From Jimgerdemannia flammicorona (Eukaryota > Mucoromycota > Endogonomycetes > Endogonales > Endogonaceae), in assembly GCA_003990745.1 (NCBI GenBank), contig RBNI01001504.1, positions 1 to 22,145 of the forward strand: a stretch of DNA of 22,145 nucleotides, in the 5' to 3' direction. Made by a program: the position numbers and the translations under genes. Numbering within the stretch: the first letter of the stretch is position 1; each line of letters opens with the position of its first letter. The notes below the pieces were generated by a model. That model saw only the letters and a list, made by a program, of their open reading frames with translations, was not told the origin of the DNA and did not search any database. Below, one piece after another: positions 8,550-19,627 of this stretch.

Positions 8550-10798
8550 ATTGTTCTAGCTGCTGACCATCAGCCTCTTCCACAATGCCAATCACACAAG
8601 GTACAACCTTGCAAATGAACTCCTTTCAGTTGTGACGCCAGAATTGGTTCCCCGCGACTCCATGAATTTTTTCATTTTCCTGATGACTGTTTTATTCCAC
8701 ATGCTCATTTTGTCTGGTTTTATTACAGCATGCCCCATATTATAACGTTGGTCCATCGAAGTGTGGCTATTAAAAAGTCATGATATCAATATTGTGAGTC
8801 ATAATTTAACAGCAAACGGCTTTTGGGCCGATATTATTAATAGGGAGCTTGTTATATGCTAAATACGGTCATCGCGACCTGAATTTGACTCGTTGATACC
8901 CTTTAGATTCAAATAATCATTAATCGACCTCCCAATCCACGGAACCACTAATCCAACAACCATTGGCCCACCACCAGCTTAGCCTCAGTCACACTCGGCA
9001 GCGACGGTTACTTCGGTTTCGGGAACGCATGCGACAGTTTCCCAGCCTGCGACGAAGTGCTTGGATGTGTGCACAGATAACGTCGTAGATGCAAGGTGCA
9101 GGATTAGCAATGTGTTAATGGTTCGACCGGTTTCACGGTTCCTGTAATGCGGTTTATGCGTTTATGCCTTTTGATGGATATCCTAGATTTCAAGCTAAAT
9201 TTCCCGTGACGAGCATAAGGGGCGATTCAAACGCATGGGGAATGTAAACACGACAATAACCTTTTTGAAATGAAAATACGTTTATCCTGTCAATTAACCT
9301 CTACGTTGGTTCTTGACTTGGTTGTCCCTCCAAAAAAAAACCGCCACCAAAATTTCCCACTTGGGACTACGCTTGGCAAAGATTTTTACTAACACACATG
9401 TAAGGAACGATTATGTACCAGGCGATCGGGGATCCTGATGCCAATCCGGCGCTAGGGTTCGGAGGTCATGAGACAGGAAGGAAGGGTGGTCGGCGAAACA
9501 CGACGTATTGGTCATCGAGATGGTATTCATAGACCTCAAGGGGGTCTAGAACGTTCACTGTAGAGATCCAGAACGGTCGGAAGAGGTTAGCTTGCAGGAA
9601 AATGAAAGTAATAATTGGCTAGCTGGACACGGAAATTCGGGTCGATTCAAAGATTCCAAAAGGAATGGCAATTGTTACTACACTTCGAGGGTAGGGACTA
9701 ACGTTTCGCCACTAAGATATATACGATTTTCCATGGACCGAGCGCACATTCGAGCCGTAGCCTGGATCGCGTATGGATGTCTTGACCGCCCTGTCGGCTT
9801 AAGGTATCACCAGATTGCCGTAGTATGTAAGACATAGGACAAAGGCACCGTAAGGGTGTGCACGGTCCATCCGCGTTCCAAACACGCCCGTCGATGTGCG
9901 CGACCAAAGCCTGGACTCTTGAAACGGCGGCGGAAGGCGAATTTTATGCTGGGCGACCATCAGGTATCCCTGCTGATCGCTGTGAAAACGCAATGATTGG
10001 TGGATATTTCATCATTTCACGCGCGCCGAAAGTAAAAGAGCACATCTACAGTTGCTATGGGTACAAACCAACGGAAGGCGGTGAATGTAGGAGTCGCTCG
10101 TGTTCTCGAAGCGGATGGTGCTGGTGTCGCATGGCGTCGGAGATAAAGCGGGATTACCGTAAAAGAGAAAGCGTAAGGGGGACAGAAAAAAAAGATTATT
10201 GTAGACCAACATAACTACTATTGCAAATCCTCCGAGCAACCAGGAACATCAATAGTGGCATGATGCAGGCCCATTTTTGGCTGACACGCCGTTGCCTTTC
10301 GTGTATATATATGGCGGGTGGCATGAAAAGCCGACCAGAGGATGAACAAAGACCACAACCAGTCTTGTGGCGGGCCTTGGTAGTTTGGCTAGACTGCTGT
10401 GTTCCTCCGGTACTCATTTGCTGGAGTATAGTGCATGCGGCAGGCGGGGGCGGGACGGGTGTGTCGCACGATGATATCATCTCAGTCCGAATCTCGATCT
10501 GGACGGCTTGATTTGTCAAGGGTAGCTTAACGTGCGGGTAGCTGCTAACGAGGAGTTTTTGGGTGGTCCCCGTTTGCAAGGTTGCTGGCGAAACATGGTG
10601 TGCCTCCTCTGTTTTCCATATTTTGACTGGCTTTTTGATTGTCATTTCCTCTTTCGTGGACAACTTTGCCAATTGTCAAACAACTACCCACCGCCTGCTT
10701 TCCCACAACCCGCACCTTAACCTCCCGACTGCCAAGGACACGCTACACAACAAACAATACAAACACCTCGCTTATGTCCCAATACTGCAGCTAATACC
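8550..10798. other. Intergenic region, no supported gene
   Basis: Base composition and CpG content return to that of the genic DNA. Open frames here are short, overlap on both strands and lack recognisable motifs. The least random is 8983-9147 (+): 55 open codons, Ser/Thr/Val-rich then three Cys (KCLDVCTDN, ARCRI), with no ATG start. It could be a decayed exon. A 39-codon ATG frame at 9413-9532 has no recognisable content. A TATA-like run (tatatatatgg) lies near 10304-10314. Confidence 0.6.
10774..10794 (+). promoter_or_regulatory. Possible uORF upstream of the histidine kinase
   Basis: A short ATG frame of six codons plus stop (MSQYCS) lies 159 nt before the kinase ATG. If transcription starts upstream of it, it could reduce or gate translation. 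The transcript start is not known, so this is a candidate only. Confidence 0.25.
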
Positions 10799-10953
10799 AC
10801 ACTATCCGTCCCCCCCTCTCCCTCCACCCAACCCCCCTCCCCCCCACAACCTCCTCACCTCGGAAACCTCCTCACCACCTCCCACACCGCTTCCCCTCAC
10901 CTACCACCACACCCAACCCTATCAACTACCTCTACAATTCACCCTTGCCGCAA
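10799..10953 (+). promoter_or_regulatory. C-rich, G-poor leader of the histidine kinase gene
   Basis: The roughly 155 bases before the start codon are almost only C, T and A, with about half a dozen G and long C runs near 10808-10850, and they contain no ATG. Pyrimidine-rich tracts are common in fungal core promoters and 5' leaders, so this is probably the promoter and leader. The strand bias could also form R-loops or i-motif-like structure; that is inference. Confidence 0.5.
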
Positions 10954-13900
10954 ATGGAGGTTACCGACCCCCTCTACCTCGCACACATTGTCGAGTCTTC
11001 GAACGAGGCGATCATCGCCGTGAACCTCCACAATCACGTCACCTACTGGAACGGCGCTGCGGAGCGGACTTTTGGGTACACGCGGGCGGAGGTTCTGCGC
11101 AGGGACGTGCGTGACCTGATCTGCCCCCATACGGCGCGCGACCATTCAACATCGTCGGACCAGTTCGCGACGGACGGCCCGAACGAGAACCCACCTGCGC
11201 CAACGTTGTCTGAGGATTGCGAGTGTCATGTCGAGGATCTCGCAAAGAAGATGACCCCATACATCGCCCGGAGGCGGAAGAAGAGCGGCGAGCCCGTTGA
11301 CATGCTGATCTCGGTATCGCCGGTATACGCACCAACCATGTCCCTCTTTTCATCAAGTCCGGCAATCCTACTCCCCCCACATCTTTTCGCGCCACACCCC
11401 ATCACAACACCACCCACTGCGCTCCCATCACCTGTCGGATCAGACGTTCTGTCCGTCGCGTCAGAGCTCACCTCGTCGTCGGCCCTGTCAAACAACTCGA
11501 GTGTCACCGAGGGGATCGTCACCGGATATGCAACTATCCTAACCCCAATAGACTATCAAGGCGATCAAGAATCGCTCAAATTTCCCATCGCCCTGCCCTC
11601 GCACGCGTTCACATTCTCCTCAATAGAACAATCATCATCCCACCTTCCTCAAATCATGATCGACGCGATCCCTCCGTCTCCCTCCGTCGCCTTTGCCTCT
11701 GCAATTTCAGTCCACACCAGTCAACTGACATCCGCAGCGCTATCCCGCCTATACGAGCGCACCTTCCCCCTCGTCGGCAAGGAATTCCTCGAATCCCTTG
11801 TCTCCGTGCTCGCCCTGATGCTAGATTTTGACTGCGTCTTCGTCTACGAGGCCCTGAGCTACGAGGACTGGGTCGAGTCGGGCGGGAAGGATGACGTAGT
11901 GAACTGTGCGGGGGACGATCCCGGGGCCTCCATGACGAACAGCAGTCCAATGAACAACGGCCTGTCTAGCCTTTCGGTAGCGGCCTCGTCATCATCCTTG
12001 TCCCTGCCGAGCTCGAGCATCGCCCCAGACGAGGTCATGCTGCTGGCGAGGGCGCGCTGGTGGCCCGGGATGAACGACTCGGACAAAGGGAACGAAAGGT
12101 GAGTTTGGTAACCCGAGTGGGCTTCACCCTCCGTTTCGCTTGTCATTTCCAATTACCGCGTTCTAGTTCCGTGCATAATTCCCTTTTTCGTCCACGGTCG
12201 CCTCCTCCCACCACGTTCCTATATTCAATTCCGCCCGATCAGTGTGCTCCCATGCACTATCCTTCCGCTCGCGGGCCACCCGCACGAATATACACTCTCA
12301 AAACAGAAACATGTCGTATTCAAGGATCTGCGCTCCACCTACCCGTTCTACCAAGGCTACGCGTCCTACGTCGGCCTGCGCCTGGACGGGCCGGACGGGC
12401 CTGTTGGCGTTATCGGCATCATGGACGCAAGGCCTATGGAGATGGATCGCGTCGTCGTCGTCAGCGAGCTGCTCGATGGCGTGTGCCAGCGCGTCACCGC
12501 TGAGATGGTGAGGTTGAGAACGGAGGCGAGACTGTTGAAGGCGAAGGAGACCGCAGAGCAGGACGCAGACAACAAGACCAAGTTCTTGGCGGGTAAATAT
12601 TTTGGGTGTTGGTGCTTTTCATATGGCGTTGGATTTCTTTTAGAGTGGTTGTTGATGGTGGGTTGGTGGGTTTGAATCGAGGTTGTTGATCGCTATGCTT
12701 GCCTTGGTGTTGTCGATTACATCCTCCATTCGCGAGTAAACCAACTTCCTGTGCGTCTTCCGCGCTTCTCCCAAAAAAGCCTCTGTTTGACACCATGATT
12801 TTTCAACGTTCTGCCCATCTTTTGTGTTCAGATATGTCTCATGAGATTCGGTATGCCACATTGTTCACCGCTTGATCACGAGCAAAAAGAACGCCGCTTT
12901 TACCCCACTTTCCCCCCCCACTCCCCGCGTGCGTAATCGACGAAGAAGAAGGGACATATACACTAATGCCTGCTTGGTCGTGCGTCTTTCTCAACCACTC
13001 TCCTCGTCCGTGCCGATCCGGCTCTCTAGAACACCCATGAATGCCGTCATCGCGCTGACTGATCTCCTATTGCAGGACCGCATGTCACTTAACGACGAGC
13101 AGACGGAGCACCTGGAAGTGATACAGACGAGCGGGCAGCATCTGTTGACGGTATGTTTAGTGACCCTAATTCGTGTCGATTAGATTAAGGATATTTTGTG
13201 GGATTTGAATTGATCTTTTTTGTTTTGGAAATCGGATCATGTCGAACATGGAAGGTTATCAACGATATTCTAGACATCTCGAAAATCAATCACGATCCGA
13301 AATTTAGACTGGAGTCTCGTTACTTCAACCTTCGGAAGTGTGTAAAAGGTAATAGTGTGGCGGTACCGGACAACTTTATCTCTTTGGAGTTTAGCGCCAT
13401 GAGACATTTCCATGGTGGTAACAATTTCGACATCCGCCGACATCCCCCTCTCCCAATCGGCACGCTGCAGACACGCTCAACATGGCGCGCCACCAGTCCG
13501 CGATACACCACGCTAATAAGGTAATACACGTCCTTGAGTGTCCCCCGGACATAGACGACACAGCGCCGCTCGCGCAAATCGTCACGCGGCATCTTCACGG
13601 TGGGTCGACACCTCCACTGCCGCATGTGCGGCGCGGAAAGGCACTGCTGCCGCTCATCTGGAAGATCGATGACGATGTGCCCGAATACGTGATCGGGGAT
13701 AGCATGCGTTTAATGCAGATCATGATTAATTTGTGCTCGAATGCCGTCAAGGTGAGTGAGGAGGAATTCCGGGATTATTTTGTTTCCTTTTTTTTTTTTC
13801 TTTTTTCGTCGGGTACGAATTGGATAAGGGAATCTTGTTGCCTTTTTTCCCGATCGGGACGAACGACCGGGTTTGGATTTCATCTCATTCTGGCATTATG

Positions 13901-15956
13901 TCGCGCACTCCACAACTTTCCAAGTTCACCAAAGAGGGTCGTATCCGGGTACACATCCGACGCACCTTGCCGACGCCTCCTTGCCCGACATCGCCATCCT
14001 CCGGATCCTCGTCACCGCCAGCGTCGAAGGTAACGTTCAAGCAGCGCTACGACGCCAAGATGGAGGTCTTCCGATCTCGAATGCGGCGGAAGAGTGTGGG
14101 GAGGAGGGAGGATAGGAGGTCGGAGACGCCTGTGCCACCAGCAAACACGCCCGAGATCGTGGCCGCCGATGACGGCGCGACCAACGGGGATGGAATGGGG
14201 AACGGGATCCCGGTGGAGAAGGTCGTGCTCGAGTTCTCGGTGACGGATACGGGTATTGGGATCCCAGCGGATAGGTTGCCTAGGCTATTCAAATCGTTTT
14301 CACAGATTGACATTTCGACGGCGAGACGGTTCGGTGGGACAGGTAGGTTTTGAAGAATTGTGACTATATATATAGTGTAGTGTCTTCAGTGTGTGAATGT
14401 ATATTTTAATATACCGTTGCTTTCATCAGGTCTTGGGTTAGCGATCTCGTCAACGTTAGTGAACCTGATGGGTGGCGCGATGTGGGTGGAATCAGAAGAA
14501 GGCGCTGGCTCCAGATTCGCATTTACGATACCCCTCCCTGTATACCACCTATCCATGTATCCGGGTGGATCTCCATCTCCCAGTTCCTCAATTTCAGACG
14601 CCAGTACCGTCGACTCGAGCCCATCCCTGTCCCGCAGTTTTACCGACATGACAATCCGGTCGTCCACCCCATCCACACCACCAGGCGTCGGTTCGTCGAC
14701 CACCTTATCCTCCAGCCCGTCGGGACCCTCATCGGGTTACTTTCCACCATCTCCTTCCCACGAGCCTTCTCACACTCACAAGCGGAATCACTCGGGCAGC
14801 CAGCTTTGGGCGCATATCGGGCAAGGCTTACCGTTCCACATACCGGGTCTTAATAACACCCACGATAACTACCTTCAGCCGCCCGGGGGCGAAAAGCAGA
14901 GACTGCCGGAACAGCAGCAACATCTGCTCTCCCCGCCTACACATGAGCACGTCTACGTACAGGGATCGGAGCAAGTACAGCAGAAGAGGACAGAGGCGGC
15001 ATCGTTGCTGGCATCACGGCACGCATACCAGCAACACACGAAGAATCGCTCTAGCGACGAAAATCTGGGATCACTGTACCCGATCAAGATTTTGTTGGCG
15101 GAGGATAACATCTGTAAGACATCGATCCTGTTGCTTGGTCTATATCATACCATATGTTTTTTCTTTGCTTCACCAGTGGTTCTGATCGAGTGGACACGTG
15201 TTTGTTAACGAAAATTGCAGTAAATCAAAAGATTGCCCTGAGCATTTTGAAGAGGCTCGGCTACAGCGATGTGGATGTTGCGAACAACGGGCGCGAGGTA
15301 TTAGATATGATGCGAAGCACAAAATATGATTTGATTCTGGTAATTAGTTTTATCATGGCCCTTTTCTAGCCTTCCTCAGTATTGTTTTTAAATTAAATTG
15401 AACCTATTCTTAACAAATCCATTTATATGCTTGCTCCCCTGTTCGTCACGCGAAAAGATGGATCTTTACATGCCGATAATGGATGGTTGGTATCATTAAT
15501 CTGGTTATGCTAATTGAAATCTCGTGATTGATATGCTACAAGAGATGTCGACTTAACTCGCATCTATCTACTTCAGGGTTGGAAGCGACGCGAAAGATTG
15601 TGACCAGCCGGCTCACATATGTGAGATCAAGTCTGAATTCTGCTTCTTCGGCGTCTGCGTCGGCGCCCCCGCATGAAGCCTTTCACCTGTTGAACGCGGC
15701 GGATGTGTACATCATCGCACTAACAGCGTCGGCGTCACACCAGGATCGGCAGACGTGTGCCGACGCCGGTATGAACGATTTCCTGGGCAAGCCTTTTACC
15801 ATGTTGGAGATGCGCGCCTCGCTCAAGAATTACATATATTTGCGCAAGAAGGGCAAGCGGAGAACGACCGACGAGGTCATGGACGCCCTGATAGAGCACT
15901 CGAGGCCGGCACACGCGCACAAACAGCCCGGCGCAGGTCGCGAGGAAAACGGGTAA
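10954..15956 (+). CDS. Hybrid histidine kinase, PAS-GAF-HisKA-HATPase-REC
   Basis: Model, 1212 aa, 11 exons: 10954-12098, 12243-12592, 12832-12850, 13030-13150, 13255-13348, 13471-13751, 13925-14342, 14430-15113, 15221-15339, 15458-15485, 15577-15956. All junctions are GT-AG and phases agree. Domains: PAS about 7-128 ([17 protein letters not shown]) with an insertion; Ser-rich linker; GAF-like about 265-485; HisKA with H-box DMSHEIRTPMN, phospho-His 502; HATPase with N-box Asn 667, G1 DTGIGI 778-783, F-box LFKSFSQ 791-797, G2 GLGLAI 810-815; a Ser/Pro/His-rich linker; REC with Asp 1035 (AEDN), phospho-Asp 1079 (MDLYMP) and Lys 1158 (GKPF). All catalytic residues are present, so it should autophosphorylate and pass phosphate His to Asp, then presumably to an HPt protein and the HOG-type pathway. 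No membrane segment is seen, so it is probably cytosolic. The HATPase domain has a roughly 75-residue low-complexity insertion between N and G1 boxes. The signal sensed is unknown. The ATG choice rests on the PAS start and the leader; the last stop sits next to a possible GTAAGG donor, so a further exon is not excluded. Confidence 0.9.
12832..12850 (+). other. 19-nt micro-exon with the phospho-His
   Basis: Between a TTCAG acceptor and a GTATGC donor lie 19 nt that, joined to the phase-1 exon before and the phase-2 exon after, give the H-box DMSHEIR. Without it the frame shifts and the kinase loses its phosphoacceptor His. The join is required to connect TKFLA to TPMNAV, so the exon is strongly supported. 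Confidence 0.85.
15458..15485 (+). other. 28-nt micro-exon with the REC phospho-Asp
   Basis: Bounded by an AAAAG acceptor and a GTTGGT donor, it encodes MDLYMPIMD plus one base and joins YDLIL to GLEATRK, the standard receiver phosphorylation loop. Skipping it would shift the frame and remove Asp 1079. The GTTGGT donor is weak. Confidence 0.8.
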
Positions 15957-16779
15957 GGGTTGGTTTTTGACGAAGAACTATGCGATAGGGGTTCTGTCTT
16001 TGATGTGAGTGTGAATGCAATGATGGAAATGGGAGTTGATACCTTGTGCCATCTACGGAACTGCGGATATCTGTTTGTCATTTCTTTCTTTTTTCTTTGG
16101 TTATATCCTTCAGTTCTTTGCCGAAGACTGGAGCCAGTTTTTTCCAATTGGTTTGGAACTTATTTAGGGAGAGGTCGAAAACCTGAACAATTATGCATTT
16201 TCTTATTTGTAAATTAAGTATCCTTGTAGTATCGCATCTTTTTCTTTCTCTTTTCGCCACTCTCCGTTTTCATATCTTTATAGGCAAACCTGGCGTCTCT
16301 TGTCATTGCTTACGCCTGTTTGTTGGCTCTGCTCCCTCGTGCTTGAGGGATACTACTGCTCTGCAAGTTCTATTTTCCTCCTGTGTGTGCTTTCGATTAT
16401 ATCGAGGCTGAAGGTTACAGTTTTCCCTTGGCAGGCGAATGGTCTGCCCTGCCTCACGTACCGGCTTCGTTTAGTTTTACGCGGAGATCCCCCCAGCGTT
16501 TCATTCTTCATATTATTGTACAATTAATTGATCGTGCATTCAGTGTTCGTTATCATCCATTTAATATGAGGATTCGGCTCGATTTTTATTTCGTTTTTCT
16601 TGTCGGCACGACATAAAAGTAGAGGTAGGAACCAAAAAATAAAATGGTGAGAACTCCATAAACAATAAACCGCGAGCATTTTTCTGGTGGTGTTCATTTA
16701 TCCATATTCAGCTAACGTGCTAACGTACAATGTCCCACGTCACTCTTTGCGATTGCCAGCATCCCGTGATACGATCATG
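15957..16779. other. Convergent intergenic region, shared 3' ends
   Basis: About 820 bp lie between the kinase stop and the stop of the minus-strand gene. It is T-rich, with AATAAA-type signals on + (near 16636 and 16663) and on - (near 16585), as expected for two converging transcripts. Short open frames here show no motifs. I see nothing else. Confidence 0.5.
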
Positions 16780-19505
16780 TCACATCGACCCACTTCGTTT
16801 GTCTAAATACTGTATGTATTGCTGGAATGTCCGACCCTTGACCTTATGATCCGACACCAGCGCCCCGCTCAGTATCTCGTCGCTGCAGATGGACATAATC
16901 GAAGGAAACGGAATGGACGATCAGTTCGGGATTGTCACGGTGGTAATAACCCACGTAACTGCTCAAAGGAGCCCAGGCATGAAAGCCATCCAAACTGAGA
17001 TTGACACTCACCGTTCAGCCAGGATCCGCCGTATATCGGCGTCGACCGCGTCCACCTCGTCCGCCTGCTGCAGTCGCTGTTGCAGCCGGGTGAGGTGCTT
17101 GCCGAGGAAGAGCTTCTGCTCCCTGGCGGCGCGATCTGCGTGTGGAGTGTGCAGGTCACAACGAAAGAGGATGACAGGTCCACACATCGGTGTTTCTTGA
17201 TTCGCTTCTCTGCGAAAAGGTTTAGAATTTACTTTTGTACTTACCCTGTAGAGCCACTGACGCCGTTATCAGCGTCTTTCCGATCCCCTCCGCTGTGGTG
17301 TCCCTCTCTCCGACAGCACCTCCGCCTATCCTTGAGACCCAGTGGTCGGCTAAAGGGAGTGGAAGGGGCGGGGAAATTAATGAGGATTCTTACGATCGCC
17401 TCGTCCTAACCTGGCTTGACAACATATTGAACATGGAAAGCGCATACCTAGAAGAACGAGATCGCCACGTGCACGGTCGAGAAGCTCGGCGTTTTGTTGA
17501 TGGGCTTGTTCGATTTCAGAGACTGGATTGTTCGGAGAAAGGGAAAAGGAAATAAGTCTAGGCTGGGCTGAAACAAAATTTCTCTGATTTGTTGTGCATT
17601 ATGTAATACAAATAGACAGGGTTTAAACTTCTATGAAATATATACCCTGCGTCTTCAGATCCGCCAGCGTCAACACCACTTCCTCAGGCGCCTGACCAGC
17701 AACCAAAACCAAATGCGCATATTAACGACACGAAGCTGACAGACGCAACACGAGACATCTCGCTCGAGAACGTCGCTGCTCAACAAGAATGCGAATCAGC
17801 ACGCTTACCAGGTACGACGGGCACCGCAACGCGTCCGTCATCCGTCGCAGGAAGGGATCGTGCTCGATGCGATAGAGGGCGGTCTGTGTGATGGGCATTC
17901 GGGGCATACTGTGCGAGGGGACAGAGTGAGAGGGACGTGTCATAATTTTGACATTGTATGCCGCTAGATTGGCTATAAACGAGGGAACTGGACGAACCCT
18001 TCCACGGACGTGTACATCGCCCTGCTCAGTTCCATCTTCGTGAAGGCCTCGTGCTCACGCGCAACGAAGCCGGAGAGTCGGCCGAGCAAGTCTTGGAGCT
18101 CGGCTCGGAGCGGAAGCAGTTGCGTTTGCACGAATTCCGAGACCTGCGCGGCCATGTGTAAGGCGACAATGAGTAAATGTCCGTGAGGTTGGGGTAGAAC
18201 TTTAGAGGAGGTACTAAAAAGCATCAGAAGAATCCACGCAAATACCCCACACTCACCTCATGGCTCTCCGCGAGGATCTTCGTGCGAGAGGCCTTGATGT
18301 CCCGCGCGAGGCGCTGGGCCAGATCCTGCTTTTCGTTCTGTAAACGGTGACAAGGCATTATTGATCGTCATTACAAACGGCGAGACCAACCACATGTCTC
18401 CTAAGGACTAGGCCCCACTTTGCTGCAAACAAAGAAGAAAACACATACTAGGATGGCGGTCGCCGCCCGTATCCTCTCGTTCAGCAGACGAAGCTCGCCC
18501 TCGCGTGGTTTCAGCTCGTCCCGCTTCTGCTTGAGCTCCGCGGCGAATCGCACGAGAGAATCACACCGTGCGTGTGCTGACCGCTCCTCGGCTTTGACTA
18601 TCATCGCCGATCTAGGGCGGATGCGGATGCGGACACGTTACGGTATCCATTATACACACGTATAGTCTTGAAATCAGTCGTCAAACGGTGCCGCACCTGT
18701 TCAACTGCCGTTGCACGGGATCCTTTGGGAACTGTTCCTCAAGCCTGGCATCAATCTCAGCAAGAACCTTCCCGGCCTTCTTTTTCACCTCCGCTGACTC
18801 GTTCGTCAGTCTCTCCGTCTCCACAAATTTCGCAACATGCTGCTCGCGGAACTGCTGCAGCAGCGCCTGAACGGCCTCCCGCCTGCCGTCTGCATCGTTC
18901 TCGTGTTGCATATTCCGAAGCTCGTCTGCCTGCGCCTTGATCTTTGCTGCCGCCAGCCTGACCAGCGCGTCAAGGGATTTGAGGAAGATGTATGGTGGTG
19001 CGGTCTGTAGTGCGTTCTCCAGCAGCCGGTGGAGGTCGGCCAGATCGCCGGGTTGCGGATCTGCGCCCTCGAGAATGCCACGCTCTGAGATGTTCCGTAG
19101 CTTGTCGACAACGGCCTTGATGGCGATGGTCGTACTTGTCTCCAGGATTTTACCTTGATTTGTGGCGCCGACTTCGAGAGCCGGGTGCGGTTCGACACGG
19201 TTCTGGTGGAGAAGCTTACGATATTCAGTTTGTAGTTGGATAAATTGCTGGCATTTGTCACGGTAAGATTGTTGGAGGTAGACTCTGTTCTTTTTGTCTT
19301 CGATGCTAGCCTTCAGCTTTGTGATTCTTGATTCTGCGAACGAAGGACGGGCATGAACCTCTGGCAGCTTCGTGCCCCTATACGATAAAGTGTAAAGCAA
19401 CTTACCAGCATCGTCAATGCGGTCCATCACGTTACGGCATTGTGTGCGACGGGAGTCAAACAGGGCTTGGCCTTGATCAATTGGTTGTGGTGCTGGTGCA
19501 GTCAT
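16780..19505 (-). CDS. Coiled-coil protein, possibly augmin subunit HAUS5-like
   Basis: Minus-strand model, 559 aa, 11 exons: 19505-19406, 19333-18697, 18611-18449, 18337-18257, 18143-17998, 17908-17809, 17691-17646, 17522-17448, 17349-17245, 17135-17012, 16882-16780. All are GT-AG with consistent phase and stop TGA at 16780-16782. Exon 5's donor is an unusual GTTCGT, chosen because it keeps frame. The protein is mostly charged helix with heptad character in several blocks (about 30-75, 160-300, 310-330, 420-445, 490-530), without signal peptide, membrane segment or enzyme motif. The middle (EFVQTQLLPLRAEL, then DPFLRRMTDALRCP about 393-406, then coiled coil) recalls the layout of human HAUS5, where a similar VQ...P helix precedes a short hydrophobic SSF...L..P segment. 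Augmin recruits gamma-tubulin for branching microtubule nucleation. This match is from memory and weak; other coiled-coil families are possible. An in-frame ATG at 19577 would add 24 residues. It diverges from the LARP7-like gene. Confidence 0.75.
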
Positions 19506-19627
19506 TGCGGATACCAAAAGACGCGTCGCGATAAAAATGGGGGGGGGGGAAGATGCGCGCGCCACAGGAAATGACATCCCAATTTCCTTATGCCACCCTG
19601 TCCCTCCTCCTTTTCTCCTTTGCAACT
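19506..19627. promoter_or_regulatory. Short bidirectional promoter
   Basis: Only 122 bp separate the start codons of the minus-strand coiled-coil gene and the plus-strand LARP7-like gene. The space holds a G-run (19540-19549) and pyrimidine-rich tracts near 19597-19620, and no clear TATA box. Both promoters and both leaders must fit here or overlap the genes, which suggests shared regulation. Confidence 0.6.

Noticed and set aside
9592..10214. Overlapping short open frames on both strands in the intergenic region
   Set aside because: They lack motifs, overlap each other on both strands and show no splice-linked continuation.
10196..10672. Minus-strand 158-codon open frame upstream of the kinase
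   Set aside because: It has no ATG at its 5' end, no recognisable motif, and overlaps open frames on the other strand. It looks like chance in GC-balanced DNA.
11039..11950. Several minus-strand open frames inside kinase exon 1
   Set aside because: They lie opposite the PAS and GAF coding exon and are Arg/Ser/Pro-rich translations typical of the antisense strand of GC-rich coding DNA.
17623..17691. Reading the coiled-coil gene as ending at a TAA at 17623-17625 (431 aa)
   Set aside because: A GTATAT donor at 17645 and an acceptor before 17522 continue the same frame through four more coding exons with coiled-coil sequence and consistent phases, ending at 16780.
19506..19577. Upstream in-frame ATG at 19577 for the minus-strand gene
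   Set aside because: It would add 24 residues of unremarkable sequence and leave only 50 bp to the divergent start codon. The ATG at 19505 was preferred, though the longer form cannot be excluded.
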